From contig CAVXRO010000006.1 of assembly GCA_963764235.1 (NCBI GenBank), forward strand, positions 248,001 through 312,000: a DNA stretch of 64,000 nt, given 5' to 3'. Of this stretch, positions 8,927-17,048 are shown in pieces. The notes beneath the pieces were generated by a model. The model saw only the letters and a program-made list of their open reading frames with translations. It was not told the DNA's origin and made no database searches. The stretch comes from DATFVA01 sp963764235 (lineage in GTDB: Bacteria; Bacteroidota; Ignavibacteria; Ignavibacteriales; Ignavibacteriaceae). Numbering within the stretch: the first letter of the stretch is position 1; every line of letters starts with the position of its first letter. A program made the position numbers and the translations under genes.

Positions 8927-11563
8927 TTATTTCGTTACCGCTTCCTTCATCTTATCGAATTGGAGTTTGCCGCCATCTGCAACGGAGACGGAGATTGTAT
9001 CTCCATCTTTGAATTTATCCATAAGCAGTTCCTGTGACAGAGGGTTTATAAGATATTTCTGAATCGTTCTTTTCAAAGGTCTTGCGCCGAAGGTAACATC
9101 ATATCCCAGCTTTGCAAGCCAGTCCTTTGCTTCATCGTTTACGTTTATTTTTATTTCTTTCTGATCAAGCATCTTCTGTACATTCCTGATCTGGATATCA
9201 ACGATTTCCCTGATCTCCGACTGGGTAAGCGGTTTAAACAGAACAACTTCGTCAATCCTGTTAAGGAATTCCGGTCGGATCGTTCTGCGCAGCAGCTCGA
9301 TCATCTGGCCTCTGAGTTCTCCCATAGCGTTTTCTATCTCATCGTCCTTAACGTGTTCCAGTTTCTCCCGGATAATCTGTGACCCAAGGTTGGAAGTCAT
9401 TATTATAATTGTATTCTTGAAATTAACCGTTCTGCCCTGGTTATCTGTCAGCCTGCCGTCATCAAGAACCTGGAGAAGTATGTTAAATACATCAGGGTGA
9501 GCTTTTTCAATCTCATCAAGCAGCACTACTGAATATGGTCTTCGACGCACTGCCTCTGTAAGTTGACCGCCCTCTTCGTAACCGACGTATCCCGGAGGCG
9601 CACCTATGAGACGGGAAACAGAGAACTTCTCCATGTATTCCGACATATCAATTCGTATCATGGCATGTTCATCATCAAAGAGAAATTCTGCAAGTGCACG
9701 TGCAAGCTCAGTCTTTCCGACACCGGTTGTTCCCAGGAAGATAAACGAACCGAGAGGCCTGTTAACGTCCTGCAGTCCCGTTCTTGATCTCCTGATGGCA
9801 TTGGCCACAGCAGAAACAGCCTCATCCTGCCCGATTACACGTCTGTGCAGTTCATCTTCAAGCTTTAATAGTTTGCTTCTTTCACTTTCGAGCATTCTAC
9901 TTACAGGAATGCCTGTCCACTTTGAAACCACTTCGGCTATGTCCTCGGCATCCACCTCTTCCTTCAGCATCTTCTTATCTTTCTGTACTTCAGAAAGCTG
10001 TTGAGTTTCCTCTTTAAGCTGCTTTTCAAGAGTAGCTATTTTGCCATACCTGAGCTCTGCAACCTTTCCAAGGTCGCCCTCACGTTCATAACGATCGGCC
10101 AGAGTTTTAGCATTATCAATTTCACTCTTCATACTGCGGATCTGCTGTATCTTTTGTTTTTCAAGATCCCAATGCATCCTTAGTGTGTTTCTTTCCTCTT
10201 CGAGATCACCCAATTCTTTTTTCAGTTCCTCGAGTCGCTTTGCAGAAGCATCATCCTTTTCTCTTTTCAGGGCTTCACGTTCAATCTCAAGCTGTTTGAT
10301 CTTTCGTTCAAGACTGTCGAGTTCTTCCGGCATTGAATCAATTTCAATCCGCAGCTTGGAAGCGGCTTCGTCCACAAGATCGATTGCTTTATCCGGCAGG
10401 AACCTGTCGGCTATGTACCTGTGGGAAAGCTGGGCTGCTGCAACGATTGCGGCATCCGTGATACGAACGCCGTGATGTACTTCGTACCTTTCTCTTAATC
10501 CTCGCAGGATTGAAATTGTATCTTCCACCGAAGGCTCGCTAACCAGCACGGGTTGAAACCTTCTCTCAAGGGCGGCATCTTTCTCAATATGTTTTTTGTA
10601 CTCATCAAGAGTTGTAGCCCCAATTGCATGAAGTTCGCCTCTTGCAAGGGCGGGTTTAAGGATATTTGCTGCATCCATCGATCCTGAAACCGCGCCCGCA
10701 CCGACAAGCGTATGCAGCTCATCAATAAACAATATTATCTCGCCATTCGATTCCTGTACTTCCTTAATTACCGCCTTCAGCCGTTCCTCAAACTGACCAC
10801 GGAACTGCGTGCCTGCGACCAACGCTCCCATATCAAGCGCGACAATTCTTTTTGTCTTAAGATTTTCCGGAACATCACCCGCCACAATCCTGTGAGCAAT
10901 TCCTTCTGCAATAGCAGTTTTACCAACTCCCGGTTCACCAATAAGCACCGGGTTATTCTTTGTCCTTCTCGAAAGAACCTGCAGCACTCTTCTTATTTCT
11001 TCATCCCGGCCTATTACAGGATCAAGCTTTCCTTCTTTAACCAGGTCATTCAGATCGCGTCCGTATTTCTTAAGCGACTGGTAAGTTTCCTCGGGATTCT
11101 GGGAAGTAACACGCTGTGAACCGCGTACTTCTTTCAAAGCCTCAAGTATGGTATCGTGTGAGATCCCATTATCTCTTAAAAGCTGACCCGATTTATCATC
11201 CGATTTGGATAACGCAAGAAGCAAATGTTCCGTTGAAATAAATTCATCCTTCAGATTCCGGGCCTCTTCAGCTGCAGCATCAAATAACTTACCGGTCTGG
11301 GTCGACATCTGCTGGTTGCCGATACCTGCCCCCGAAACTTTTGGCAGCCTCTCAAGCAGCTCATTAATTTTCAGGCGGATAGCACTAACATTCCCTCCGG
11401 TTTTATGCAGAATGGAATCTGCAATGCTTCCCTTCTCCTGGATTACTGCCGCAAGCAGGTGTACGGGTTCCAGTATCTGGTTATTATAGTTCTGTGCGAT
11501 CTCAATCGCTGTCTGAACTATCTCCTGTGCTTTAACAGTTAGTTTATTAAAATTAAACGGCAT
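8927..11563 (-). CDS. clpB: ATP-dependent disaggregase ClpB
   Basis: 878 residues, full length for ClpB, the hexameric AAA+ machine that resolubilises protein aggregates with DnaK/DnaJ and Hsp20. The order is Clp-N double repeat (1-145), NBD1 with Walker A GEPGVGKT near residue 209 and Walker B ILFIDELH, the ClpB-specific coiled-coil middle domain (about 410-530), and NBD2 with Walker A GTTGVGKTELA near 611, pore loop GYVGYEEGG and the C-terminal D2 domain. The long middle domain separates it from ClpA/ClpC. It is last in the order cbpA-htpG-clpB, 63 bp after htpG. Confidence 0.97.
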   Translation of the reverse strand: MPFNFNKLTVKAQEIVQTAIEIAQNYNNQILEPVHLLAAVIQEKGSIADSILHKTGGNVSAIRLKINELLERLPKVSGAGIGNQQMSTQTGKLFDAAAEEARNLKDEFISTEHLLLALSKSDDKSGQLLRDNGISHDTILEALKEVRGSQRVTSQNPEETYQSLKKYGRDLNDLVKEGKLDPVIGRDEEIRRVLQVLSRRTKNNPVLIGEPGVGKTAIAEGIAHRIVAGDVPENLKTKRIVALDMGALVAGTQFRGQFEERLKAVIKEVQESNGEIILFIDELHTLVGAGAVSGSMDAANILKPALARGELHAIGATTLDEYKKHIEKDAALERRFQPVLVSEPSVEDTISILRGLRERYEVHHGVRITDAAIVAAAQLSHRYIADRFLPDKAIDLVDEAASKLRIEIDSMPEELDSLERKIKQLEIEREALKREKDDASAKRLEELKKELGDLEEERNTLRMHWDLEKQKIQQIRSMKSEIDNAKTLADRYEREGDLGKVAELRYGKIATLEKQLKEETQQLSEVQKDKKMLKEEVDAEDIAEVVSKWTGIPVSRMLESERSKLLKLEDELHRRVIGQDEAVSAVANAIRRSRTGLQDVNRPLGSFIFLGTTGVGKTELARALAEFLFDDEHAMIRIDMSEYMEKFSVSRLIGAPPGYVGYEEGGQLTEAVRRRPYSVVLLDEIEKAHPDVFNILLQVLDDGRLTDNQGRTVNFKNTIIIMTSNLGSQIIREKLEHVKDDEIENAMGELRGQMIELLRRTIRPEFLNRIDEVVLFKPLTQSEIREIVDIQIRNVQKMLDQKEIKINVNDEAKDWLAKLGYDVTFGARPLKRTIQKYLINPLSQELLMDKFKDGDTISVSVADGGKLQFDKMKEAVTK

Positions 11564-11626
11564 ATTATCTTTTCCTTGTTAAGAGTCTGATCATAAATTT
11601 CATCGTATCTGAACTTTATTATCAAC

Positions 11627-13537
11627 TCAGTTTATTTTTTTAACTTCTGTGTACCAGTCGCTCGACTGCTCAAGCATCTGGTTTATTCTTCTTACTAATT
11701 TATGAGGATCCATCAGGTCTCCTTCAAGCAGGAGAGCCGACTCGAATAATTCCTCAACTACGTTTGTTATATATTCATCGTTACGGTCTGCCTTAAATAC
11801 TTTCAGCAGATTCCTTATCAGCTTGTGGTCCCTGTTTATTTCAAAGACCTTTTTAGGTACCTCCATATCCTTGTTCATCATCCGCATCATCTTCTGCATT
11901 GAGGATGACATAGAATCGTCGGGATTTACAAGTATGGCGGGACTCCCGCTCAGCCTGTCTGATTTCCTGACTTCGGTTACTCTATCTCCCAGTATCTCTT
12001 TAATCCTTGAAATCAAACTGTCGAAATGCAGCTGGTCGTCTTTATTCAATTCAACAGGCTTCTCCTTTTTCTCTCCTGTTTCCTTAAAGGAATCGATATT
12101 CTTCAAGTCAACCGAATCCACAGGCTTAAACTCAAAGTCCTTATATTTTCTTAGCGATGAAAGTACAAACTCATCTACAGGGTCATATAGGTAGAGTACT
12201 TCCAACCCTTTATTCTTAAATATCTCAAGATGCGGATCCTGGTCGATTGCCTGCCTTCCCGATCCAAGCGCATAGTAGATTTCCTTCTGCCCTTCCTTGA
12301 ATCTTGAGACATAATCCTCCAGTGAGGTTAGTCCCTTCTCATCCCCATTATGAGATGAGTTGAACCTCAGCAGCTCCTTTATCTTATCCATATTGGTAAA
12401 ATCACCATAGCCGAGCTTTAGATACTTGCCGTGCTCATTCCAGAATTCAGTGTACTCTTCTGGTTTGTCCTTAGCTTTCTTGATAAGGAAGGATAGAACC
12501 TGGCTGGTGATGGTATTCGATATCTTGGTGAAAATGATATTTTCCTGGAGCGTTTCTCTGGATATATTCAAAGGAAGGTCCTCCGACTCGACCACACCTT
12601 TCACGAAGCGTAGGTACTCGGGCAGCAGATCTTTATTCTGATGCTGGATCAGGACTCTCCTTACGTAAAGATCCAGACCATAGTCCTCCCTCCCGAAACC
12701 AAAAAGATCAAAATTCTTTTTCGGGATAAAAAGCAGACTGTGAAACTGTATCGGAGCATCTACCGAGTTATGAATCACATCCATAGGTTCATCAGGATCG
12801 TGAGTCAGGAACTTGAAAAACTCATTATATTGTTCTTTTTTAATACTGCTTTTAGGTTCGCGCCATATCGCCGATACTGTGTTTATTTTTTCCTTCTCAA
12901 GGTAGATCGGGAAGTTCACAAAATTTGAATGTTTCTTAATAACAGTTTCCAGTCTGTATTTATCAGCAAAATCTTTCGCATCATCCTTAAGATGGATTTC
13001 GATTGTTGTTCCTCTTTTGAGTTTTTCATCCGGCTCCATTATCTCATAATCACCTGATCCGTCCGATCTCCATTCAACTGCCTTCGTATTTTTTCTGTAT
13101 GATTTGGTTTTTATTACAACCTCTTCTGCTACCATAAAGACAGAGTAGAATCCAACTCCGAATTTTCCAATAATATTATTTGCCTCTGATTTATTCTCCT
13201 GCAGCTGTTTAATAAACTCGGAGGAACCTGATTTAGCAATAGTCCCAATATTTTTTATAAGTTCATCTTTAGTCATTCCGATACCGGTATCCGAAACAGT
13301 AAGAAGCTTTTTCTTTTCATTAAAGTTCACATGGATCTCAAGAGGAAGATCCTTATCCTCAATTTCAGAACCTTTGGTTGATTCAAACCTTAGTTTATCA
13401 AGTGCATCCGAAGCATTAGATATCAATTCACGCAAAAATATTTCTCTGCTTGTATAGAGTGAGTGCACAAGAATATCGAGAAGCTGTTTAACTTCAGCTT
13501 TAAATTCATATTTGTTGGAGGTTGAAGTTTTACTCAT
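11627..13537 (-). CDS. htpG: Molecular chaperone HtpG (Hsp90)
   Basis: 636 residues, full-length bacterial Hsp90. The N-terminal GHKL ATPase shows ELISNASDALDKLRF (residues 39-53), SDTGIGMT near 82 and the lid motif GKFGVGFYSVFM near 124. The middle domain contains the catalytic-loop Arg region (LPLNISRETLQEN near 330), and a C-terminal dimerisation domain follows. Hsp90 acts on late-folding clients and works with the DnaK system. The gene starts 11 bp after the cbpA stop, which indicates co-transcription. Confidence 0.97.
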   Translation of the reverse strand: MSKTSTSNKYEFKAEVKQLLDILVHSLYTSREIFLRELISNASDALDKLRFESTKGSEIEDKDLPLEIHVNFNEKKKLLTVSDTGIGMTKDELIKNIGTIAKSGSSEFIKQLQENKSEANNIIGKFGVGFYSVFMVAEEVVIKTKSYRKNTKAVEWRSDGSGDYEIMEPDEKLKRGTTIEIHLKDDAKDFADKYRLETVIKKHSNFVNFPIYLEKEKINTVSAIWREPKSSIKKEQYNEFFKFLTHDPDEPMDVIHNSVDAPIQFHSLLFIPKKNFDLFGFGREDYGLDLYVRRVLIQHQNKDLLPEYLRFVKGVVESEDLPLNISRETLQENIIFTKISNTITSQVLSFLIKKAKDKPEEYTEFWNEHGKYLKLGYGDFTNMDKIKELLRFNSSHNGDEKGLTSLEDYVSRFKEGQKEIYYALGSGRQAIDQDPHLEIFKNKGLEVLYLYDPVDEFVLSSLRKYKDFEFKPVDSVDLKNIDSFKETGEKKEKPVELNKDDQLHFDSLISRIKEILGDRVTEVRKSDRLSGSPAILVNPDDSMSSSMQKMMRMMNKDMEVPKKVFEINRDHKLIRNLLKVFKADRNDEYITNVVEELFESALLLEGDLMDPHKLVRRINQMLEQSSDWYTEVKKIN

Positions 13538-13548
13538 TCTTTACTCCT

Positions 13549-14493
13549 TTAGTCCTTTCTTAACTGGGATAATTTTCTGAATAATTCTTTTTCTTCTTTC
13601 GAAAGATATTTGGGTATCTGAATCAGTACCCTCACATAAAGGTCCCCGCGACTGCTTTTATTCTCTTTGCTCACCATTCCCTGGCCGCGAAGTTTTAACA
13701 GCTTTCCGTTGTCTGTTTCCGGGGGAATGACGATACTTAATGTCTTATGATCCAGCGTCTGTATCTGCACATTGCCGCCGAGTACGGAAGTATACAAATC
13801 GACGTCCAGGTTGTAATAAAGATCATTCCCTTTTACCTCATAAAAAGGATGATCGATAACATGAACGTTGAGGTAAAGGTCTCCTTTTTCACCGCCGTGA
13901 CTACCGGAAGCTCCCATGCCGCGCAGACGCAGCCTGGTACTGTCTCTCGTACCGGGTTCAATCTTCACTTTTAGCTTTTTCCCGTCCACGCTGATCTGCC
14001 GCTCACCTCCATTAAATACCTCCTCGAGAGTCAGGTTCAGATTTGCCTCGTAATCCTGACCTTTCCGTGCACTTGTAAATGATGCGCTCCGTCCTCCGGC
14101 TCCTCTGCCTCCAAAGAAGCTTTCAAAGAAATCTGAGAACCCGCCGATGTTTCCGAACATATCGCCAAGATCGCCCGAGTACTGGTAAGTTGTTCCGCCT
14201 CCCCCGCGTCCTCCGAACTGGCTGAAGAAGTCCTCCATACCGGGACCTCCGGCGCCGGGCTGCTGGTAGTATTTCCAGTTAGCACCGAGCTGATCGTATT
14301 TTTTGCGTTTTTCGGGATTACTCAACACTTCATTAGCTTCAGTGATCTCTTTGAACTTTTCCTCAGCCTGTTTGTTGTCAGGATTCCTGTCAGGATGATA
14401 TTTCAAAGCCAGCTTACGGTAGGCCTTCTTTATCTCCTCCTGGGTGGCATCTTTTTCAACGCCAAGTATTTTATAATAATCTTTAAAATCCAT
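13549..14493 (-). CDS. cbpA: DnaJ-type co-chaperone CbpA
   Basis: 314 residues counted from the ATG at 14493. An upstream in-frame start exists, but the J domain begins exactly here (MDFKDYYKILGVEKDA), so the shorter start is preferred. The J domain has the essential HPD in KYHPDRNPDN. It is followed by a Gly/Phe-rich linker (about 75-150) and the C-terminal substrate-binding domains, with no CxxCxGxG zinc repeats. That makes it a class B (CbpA-type) rather than canonical DnaJ. It stimulates DnaK and may bind DNA in some relatives. It is first of the cbpA-htpG-clpB run and follows the terminator behind hsp20. Confidence 0.93.
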   Translation of the reverse strand: MDFKDYYKILGVEKDATQEEIKKAYRKLALKYHPDRNPDNKQAEEKFKEITEANEVLSNPEKRKKYDQLGANWKYYQQPGAGGPGMEDFFSQFGGRGGGGTTYQYSGDLGDMFGNIGGFSDFFESFFGGRGAGGRSASFTSARKGQDYEANLNLTLEEVFNGGERQISVDGKKLKVKIEPGTRDSTRLRLRGMGASGSHGGEKGDLYLNVHVIDHPFYEVKGNDLYYNLDVDLYTSVLGGNVQIQTLDHKTLSIVIPPETDNGKLLKLRGQGMVSKENKSSRGDLYVRVLIQIPKYLSKEEKELFRKLSQLRKD

Positions 14494-14550
14494 GTTTTTA
14501 TTACCTGTATTCAAAATATAATCAGAACAGGACATTAAATTTCTGATACT

Positions 14551-14588
14551 AAACAAAAAGGGCAGCCGAAAATACTTTCAGCTGCCCT
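14551..14588 (-). terminator. Rho-independent terminator of hsp20
   Basis: On the minus strand an AGGGCAGC stem extends through a G-U wobble and three more pairs (about 13 bp), closes over a short loop and pairs back to GGCTGCCCT. A TTTTTGTTT tract follows directly. It lies 44 bp after the hsp20 stop and 58 bp before the cbpA start, so it separates hsp20 from the cbpA-htpG-clpB genes. Confidence 0.85.
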
Positions 14589-14631
14589 GACAGCAATCAT
14601 ATAATTCCGGCTTCCTGAATTTCAGATAAGC

Positions 14632-15096
14632 TTATTTTACTTTTACTTCTATTTGTTTCGGTTTTGCTTCTTCAGATTTCGGAACAATAATCGTTAACTG
14701 ACCATCTCTGAATTCTGCATCAATCTTATCTTCCTGGATCTTTGATGGAAGATTGAAAGATCTGAAATATTTCCCATAGGCTCTTTCAACCCTGTGGTAC
14801 TTGGAATTCTTCTTCTCAGATTCCTGCTTTCTTTCGCCGCTGATGGTAAGCTGACCATTCTCGTAATGTATCTTTACATCTTCCTTTTTGATTCCCGGAA
14901 GATCAAGCCTTAAAGTATAAGCGTCATCATTTTCACTAATATCAGTCAAAGGCGCCCATACAGCACTTTCATATTCGGCCAGATCATCATCTGAATCACC
15001 AAAACCAAATCTGCTGTTAAAAGAATTGAACAGCCTGTTGAACTCCCGTTCAATATTTAATAAATCCTTTGAAGGATTCCATCTTACGATTGCCAT
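14632..15096 (-). CDS. Small heat shock protein, Hsp20/alpha-crystallin family
   Basis: 154 residues from the ATG at 15096. A perfect AAAGGAGG lies 7 bases upstream, which decides this start over an in-frame ATG six codons earlier. The N-terminal arm (MAIVRWNPSKDLLN) resembles the HspA/IbpA-type arm in bacteria. The alpha-crystallin domain runs from about residue 40 (WAPLTDISENDDAYTLRLDL) to the conserved GQLTIIVPKSE, and the protein ends in a K-rich tail. It is an ATP-independent holdase that keeps unfolded proteins ready for DnaK/ClpB. It is monocistronic by the terminator behind it and is preceded by a sigma-54-type promoter. Confidence 0.95.
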   Translation of the reverse strand: MAIVRWNPSKDLLNIEREFNRLFNSFNSRFGFGDSDDDLAEYESAVWAPLTDISENDDAYTLRLDLPGIKKEDVKIHYENGQLTISGERKQESEKKNSKYHRVERAYGKYFRSFNLPSKIQEDKIDAEFRDGQLTIIVPKSEEAKPKQIEVKVK

Positions 15097-15142
15097 ATTT
15101 TTTCCTCCTTTCATTTGTTTCTGTTTTTGTCATAATTGGTTA

Positions 15143-15158
15143 AACAACTAAAGTGCCA
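15143..15158 (-). promoter_or_regulatory. Sigma-54-type -24/-12 promoter of hsp20
   Basis: Read on the minus strand the sequence is TGGCACTTTAGTTGTT. The -24 element TGGCAC is exact to consensus, the spacer is exactly 5 bases, and the -12 element TTGTT differs from TTGCW only by C to T. The predicted start near 15132 would give a leader of about 36 nt ending in the AAAGGAGG of hsp20. Match and spacing are seen directly; use by RpoN is inferred. Confidence 0.6.
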
Positions 15159-15226
15159 GAGCACTAAAATTCTCATAACTGATTATTATTAAAGGAGTTA
15201 TGGGGATACAACCCGTTTATAGTAGT

Positions 15227-15241
15227 ATGACAAAATGGCAG
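15227..15241. promoter_or_regulatory. Possible activator-binding palindrome upstream of hsp20
   Basis: ATGACAAAATGGCAG contains two TGnCA units separated by 3 bases; the arrangement also reads as an imperfect palindrome. Its centre is about 100 bp upstream of the predicted sigma-54 transcription start, the normal distance for an enhancer-binding protein site. A weaker TGGCA/TGCAA variant lies at 15278-15290. The function is inferred from position only. Confidence 0.4.
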
Positions 15242-15454
15242 ACTTTATAAACAAAATGATAGTCCGGATTATAAAAATGGCAAGATGCAAGACAAATTTT
15301 GCAGAGGGACCAGGATCCGGACCTTGGCGTTATGTCTATACAGATACAGGGATTCTTAGAAATCATATTTAGGAATTTTACGATCTACGAGCGGGCAGCT
15401 GATTCATTAGTAGGGTTATAAGCATAATCAGAATGCACCAGTTGAAGTTTGAAG

Positions 15455-15498
15455 CGTATTTAAAGCGTATTCACAACGTATTCAGAACGTATTCAGAC
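15455..15498. repeat. Four tandem 11-bp repeats
   Basis: The hexamer CGTATT recurs at 15455, 15466, 15477 and 15488, exactly 11 bp apart. The copies are CGTATTTAAAG, CGTATTCACAA, CGTATTCAGAA and CGTATTCAGAC. The period of one helical turn puts all copies on one DNA face. They lie about 125 bp before mnmE in the 526-bp mnmE/hsp20 divergent region. Apart from the sigma-54 elements nothing else was recognised in that region. Confidence 0.7.
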
Positions 15499-15622
15499 TG
15501 GGTTTAGATAATATTTGAATGTGCCCATGCTTTGATAATTCCGTATTAGGGTCATTTCTTTGAATTGTTAATCCTCAATTATTTACATATTTTTGCAGAC
15601 TCGTTTCTGCGAATTAAACCAG

Positions 15623-16978
15623 ATGAAAAAATTTACCGAAGACACTATCACTGCGATTGCAACTCCTTCGGGAGTCGGGGCAATTTCTGTAATCAGGGTC
15701 AGCGGGCCGGATTCTATTGACGCAGCTGATAAGATTTTCAGAGGGAAATCGAAGTTATCCGATTCTGAATCCCATACAATTCATTACGGTGAGATTACCG
15801 GCCAAAACGGAGTTTTAGACGATGTGCTGATTTCTGTCTTCCGGAATCCTCATTCATATACCGGAGAAGATTCTGTAGAGATAAGTACACATGGGAATCC
15901 TTTAATATCAAAGCAGATTATTGAACTGCTGCTTCATTATGGCGTTCGCCTGGCGGAGCCTGGTGAATTTACCAAAAGGGCCTATCTTAACAACAGGATA
16001 GACCTCGCTCAGGCTGAGGCTGTGGCAGACGTAATTTCCTCGAGAACTGCAGCTTCGCTGCGTGGTGCCAGGAATCAGCTGGATGGACTGCTTTCCCAAA
16101 AAGTTGACGAGATAAGAAACTCCCTGATTAACGCTTCTTCTTTTGTGGAACTTGAACTGGATTTCGCAGAAGAAAATGTTGAGTTTATAAACCTGGATGA
16201 ATTAAGCGCCAGGATAAAAAAAGTTAAATCTGAGATAGAAACTCTGCTTAAGAGTTATTCTTTTGGAAAAGTTATAAAAGATGGAGTGAACGTTGCCCTG
16301 GTCGGAAAACCAAATGTCGGCAAGTCTTCTCTGCTGAATTATATTCTCAAGGAGTCGCGGGCTATCGTCAGTCATATCCCCGGAACTACACGCGATATAA
16401 TCCGGGAGGATGTTTCAATTGACGGAATACTTTTTAGATTGTATGATACCGCAGGAATAAGGATTTCTGAGGATATCATAGAGAAAGAAGGCGTTTTAAG
16501 GAGCCGACAGGCCGTAATCGATGCCGATGTAGTCCTGCTTATAAACGATGTGGAACAGGGGAATGCCGGTGACCTGCTGAAGGAAATATCTTCAATTACG
16601 GATCCCGGGAAAATTTTGTCGGTTCTGAATAAGATTGATCTGGGAAATGATTTTCCAGGGAGCTATGACGCCCGGATTTCAGCAATGACTGGCGAAGGCA
16701 TTGAGAAACTATTTCAGATAATGAAGGAAAAGGCTCTCGGATCTTCCTCATACAGCGAGAAAAATGCAGTTGTATCAAATTTCCGGCATTATGATTGTTT
16801 AAGAAGAGCAAAAGAGAGCCTTGAAAAGGCAGAAGAATCTATTTCCGGTAAAATGAGCGGGGAATTTATTGCAGTGGATCTTCGGAAAGCCGCTGATGAT
16901 CTTGGAGAAATCATAGGAATTGTGACTTCTGACGATATTTTGAACAATATTTTTACAAAATTCTGTATAGGCAAATAG
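15623..16978 (+). CDS. mnmE: tRNA modification GTPase MnmE
   Basis: 451 residues from the ATG at 15623, where the conserved N-terminus (EDTITAIATPSGVGAISVIR) begins; an upstream in-frame ATG would add ten unrelated residues. The N-terminal folate-binding domain is followed by a helical domain interrupted by the G domain: G1 GKPNVGKSS near 227, G3 DTAG and G4 NKID. The C-terminal FCIGK carries the conserved cysteine. With MnmG it installs cmnm5/nm5 groups on wobble U34 of tRNAs. It is followed by mnmG, and its stop codon overlaps a parS site. Confidence 0.97.
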   Translation: MKKFTEDTITAIATPSGVGAISVIRVSGPDSIDAADKIFRGKSKLSDSESHTIHYGEITGQNGVLDDVLISVFRNPHSYTGEDSVEISTHGNPLISKQIIELLLHYGVRLAEPGEFTKRAYLNNRIDLAQAEAVADVISSRTAASLRGARNQLDGLLSQKVDEIRNSLINASSFVELELDFAEENVEFINLDELSARIKKVKSEIETLLKSYSFGKVIKDGVNVALVGKPNVGKSSLLNYILKESRAIVSHIPGTTRDIIREDVSIDGILFRLYDTAGIRISEDIIEKEGVLRSRQAVIDADVVLLINDVEQGNAGDLLKEISSITDPGKILSVLNKIDLGNDFPGSYDARISAMTGEGIEKLFQIMKEKALGSSSYSEKNAVVSNFRHYDCLRRAKESLEKAEESISGKMSGEFIAVDLRKAADDLGEIIGIVTSDDILNNIFTKFCIGK

Positions 16979-16992
16979 TTTCACGTGAAACA
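16977..16992. promoter_or_regulatory. parS site (ParB binding), one mismatch
   Basis: AGTTTCACGTGAAACA is a near-perfect palindrome around CACGTG. It matches the parS consensus TGTTNCACGTGAAACA except for the first base. The site begins inside the TAG stop of mnmE. Confidence 0.85.
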
Positions 16993-17023
16993 ATTAAGGA
17001 TAATTTGATTTTAATTTTCATTT

Positions 17024-17039
17024 TGTTCCACGTGAAACA
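17024..17039. promoter_or_regulatory. parS site (ParB binding), exact consensus
   Basis: TGTTCCACGTGAAACA is identical to the classical bacterial chromosomal parS sequence. It lies 9 bp before the mnmG start and 47 bp from the centre of the first site. ParB/Spo0J nucleates on such sites to segregate the origin region. parA and parB are not in this window. Confidence 0.92.
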
Positions 17040-17048
17040 AATGATTTT

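Noticed and set aside
9606..10004. 132-codon plus-strand ORF inside clpB
   Set aside because: Antisense shadow of a perfectly conserved clpB; low-complexity Ser-rich composition.
15150..15166. AGTGC-CAGA-GCACT palindrome upstream of hsp20 as a CIRCE/HrcA operator
   Set aside because: CIRCE is TTAGCACTC-N9-GAGTGCTAA. Here the arms are only 5 bp, the spacer is 4 and the half-site differs. The left arm is better explained as the TGGCAC of the sigma-54-type promoter.
15278..15290. TGGCAAGATGCAA as a second sigma-54 promoter
   Set aside because: The GG to GC distance is 8 bases instead of the required 12. At most it is a weak second copy of the TGnCA element.
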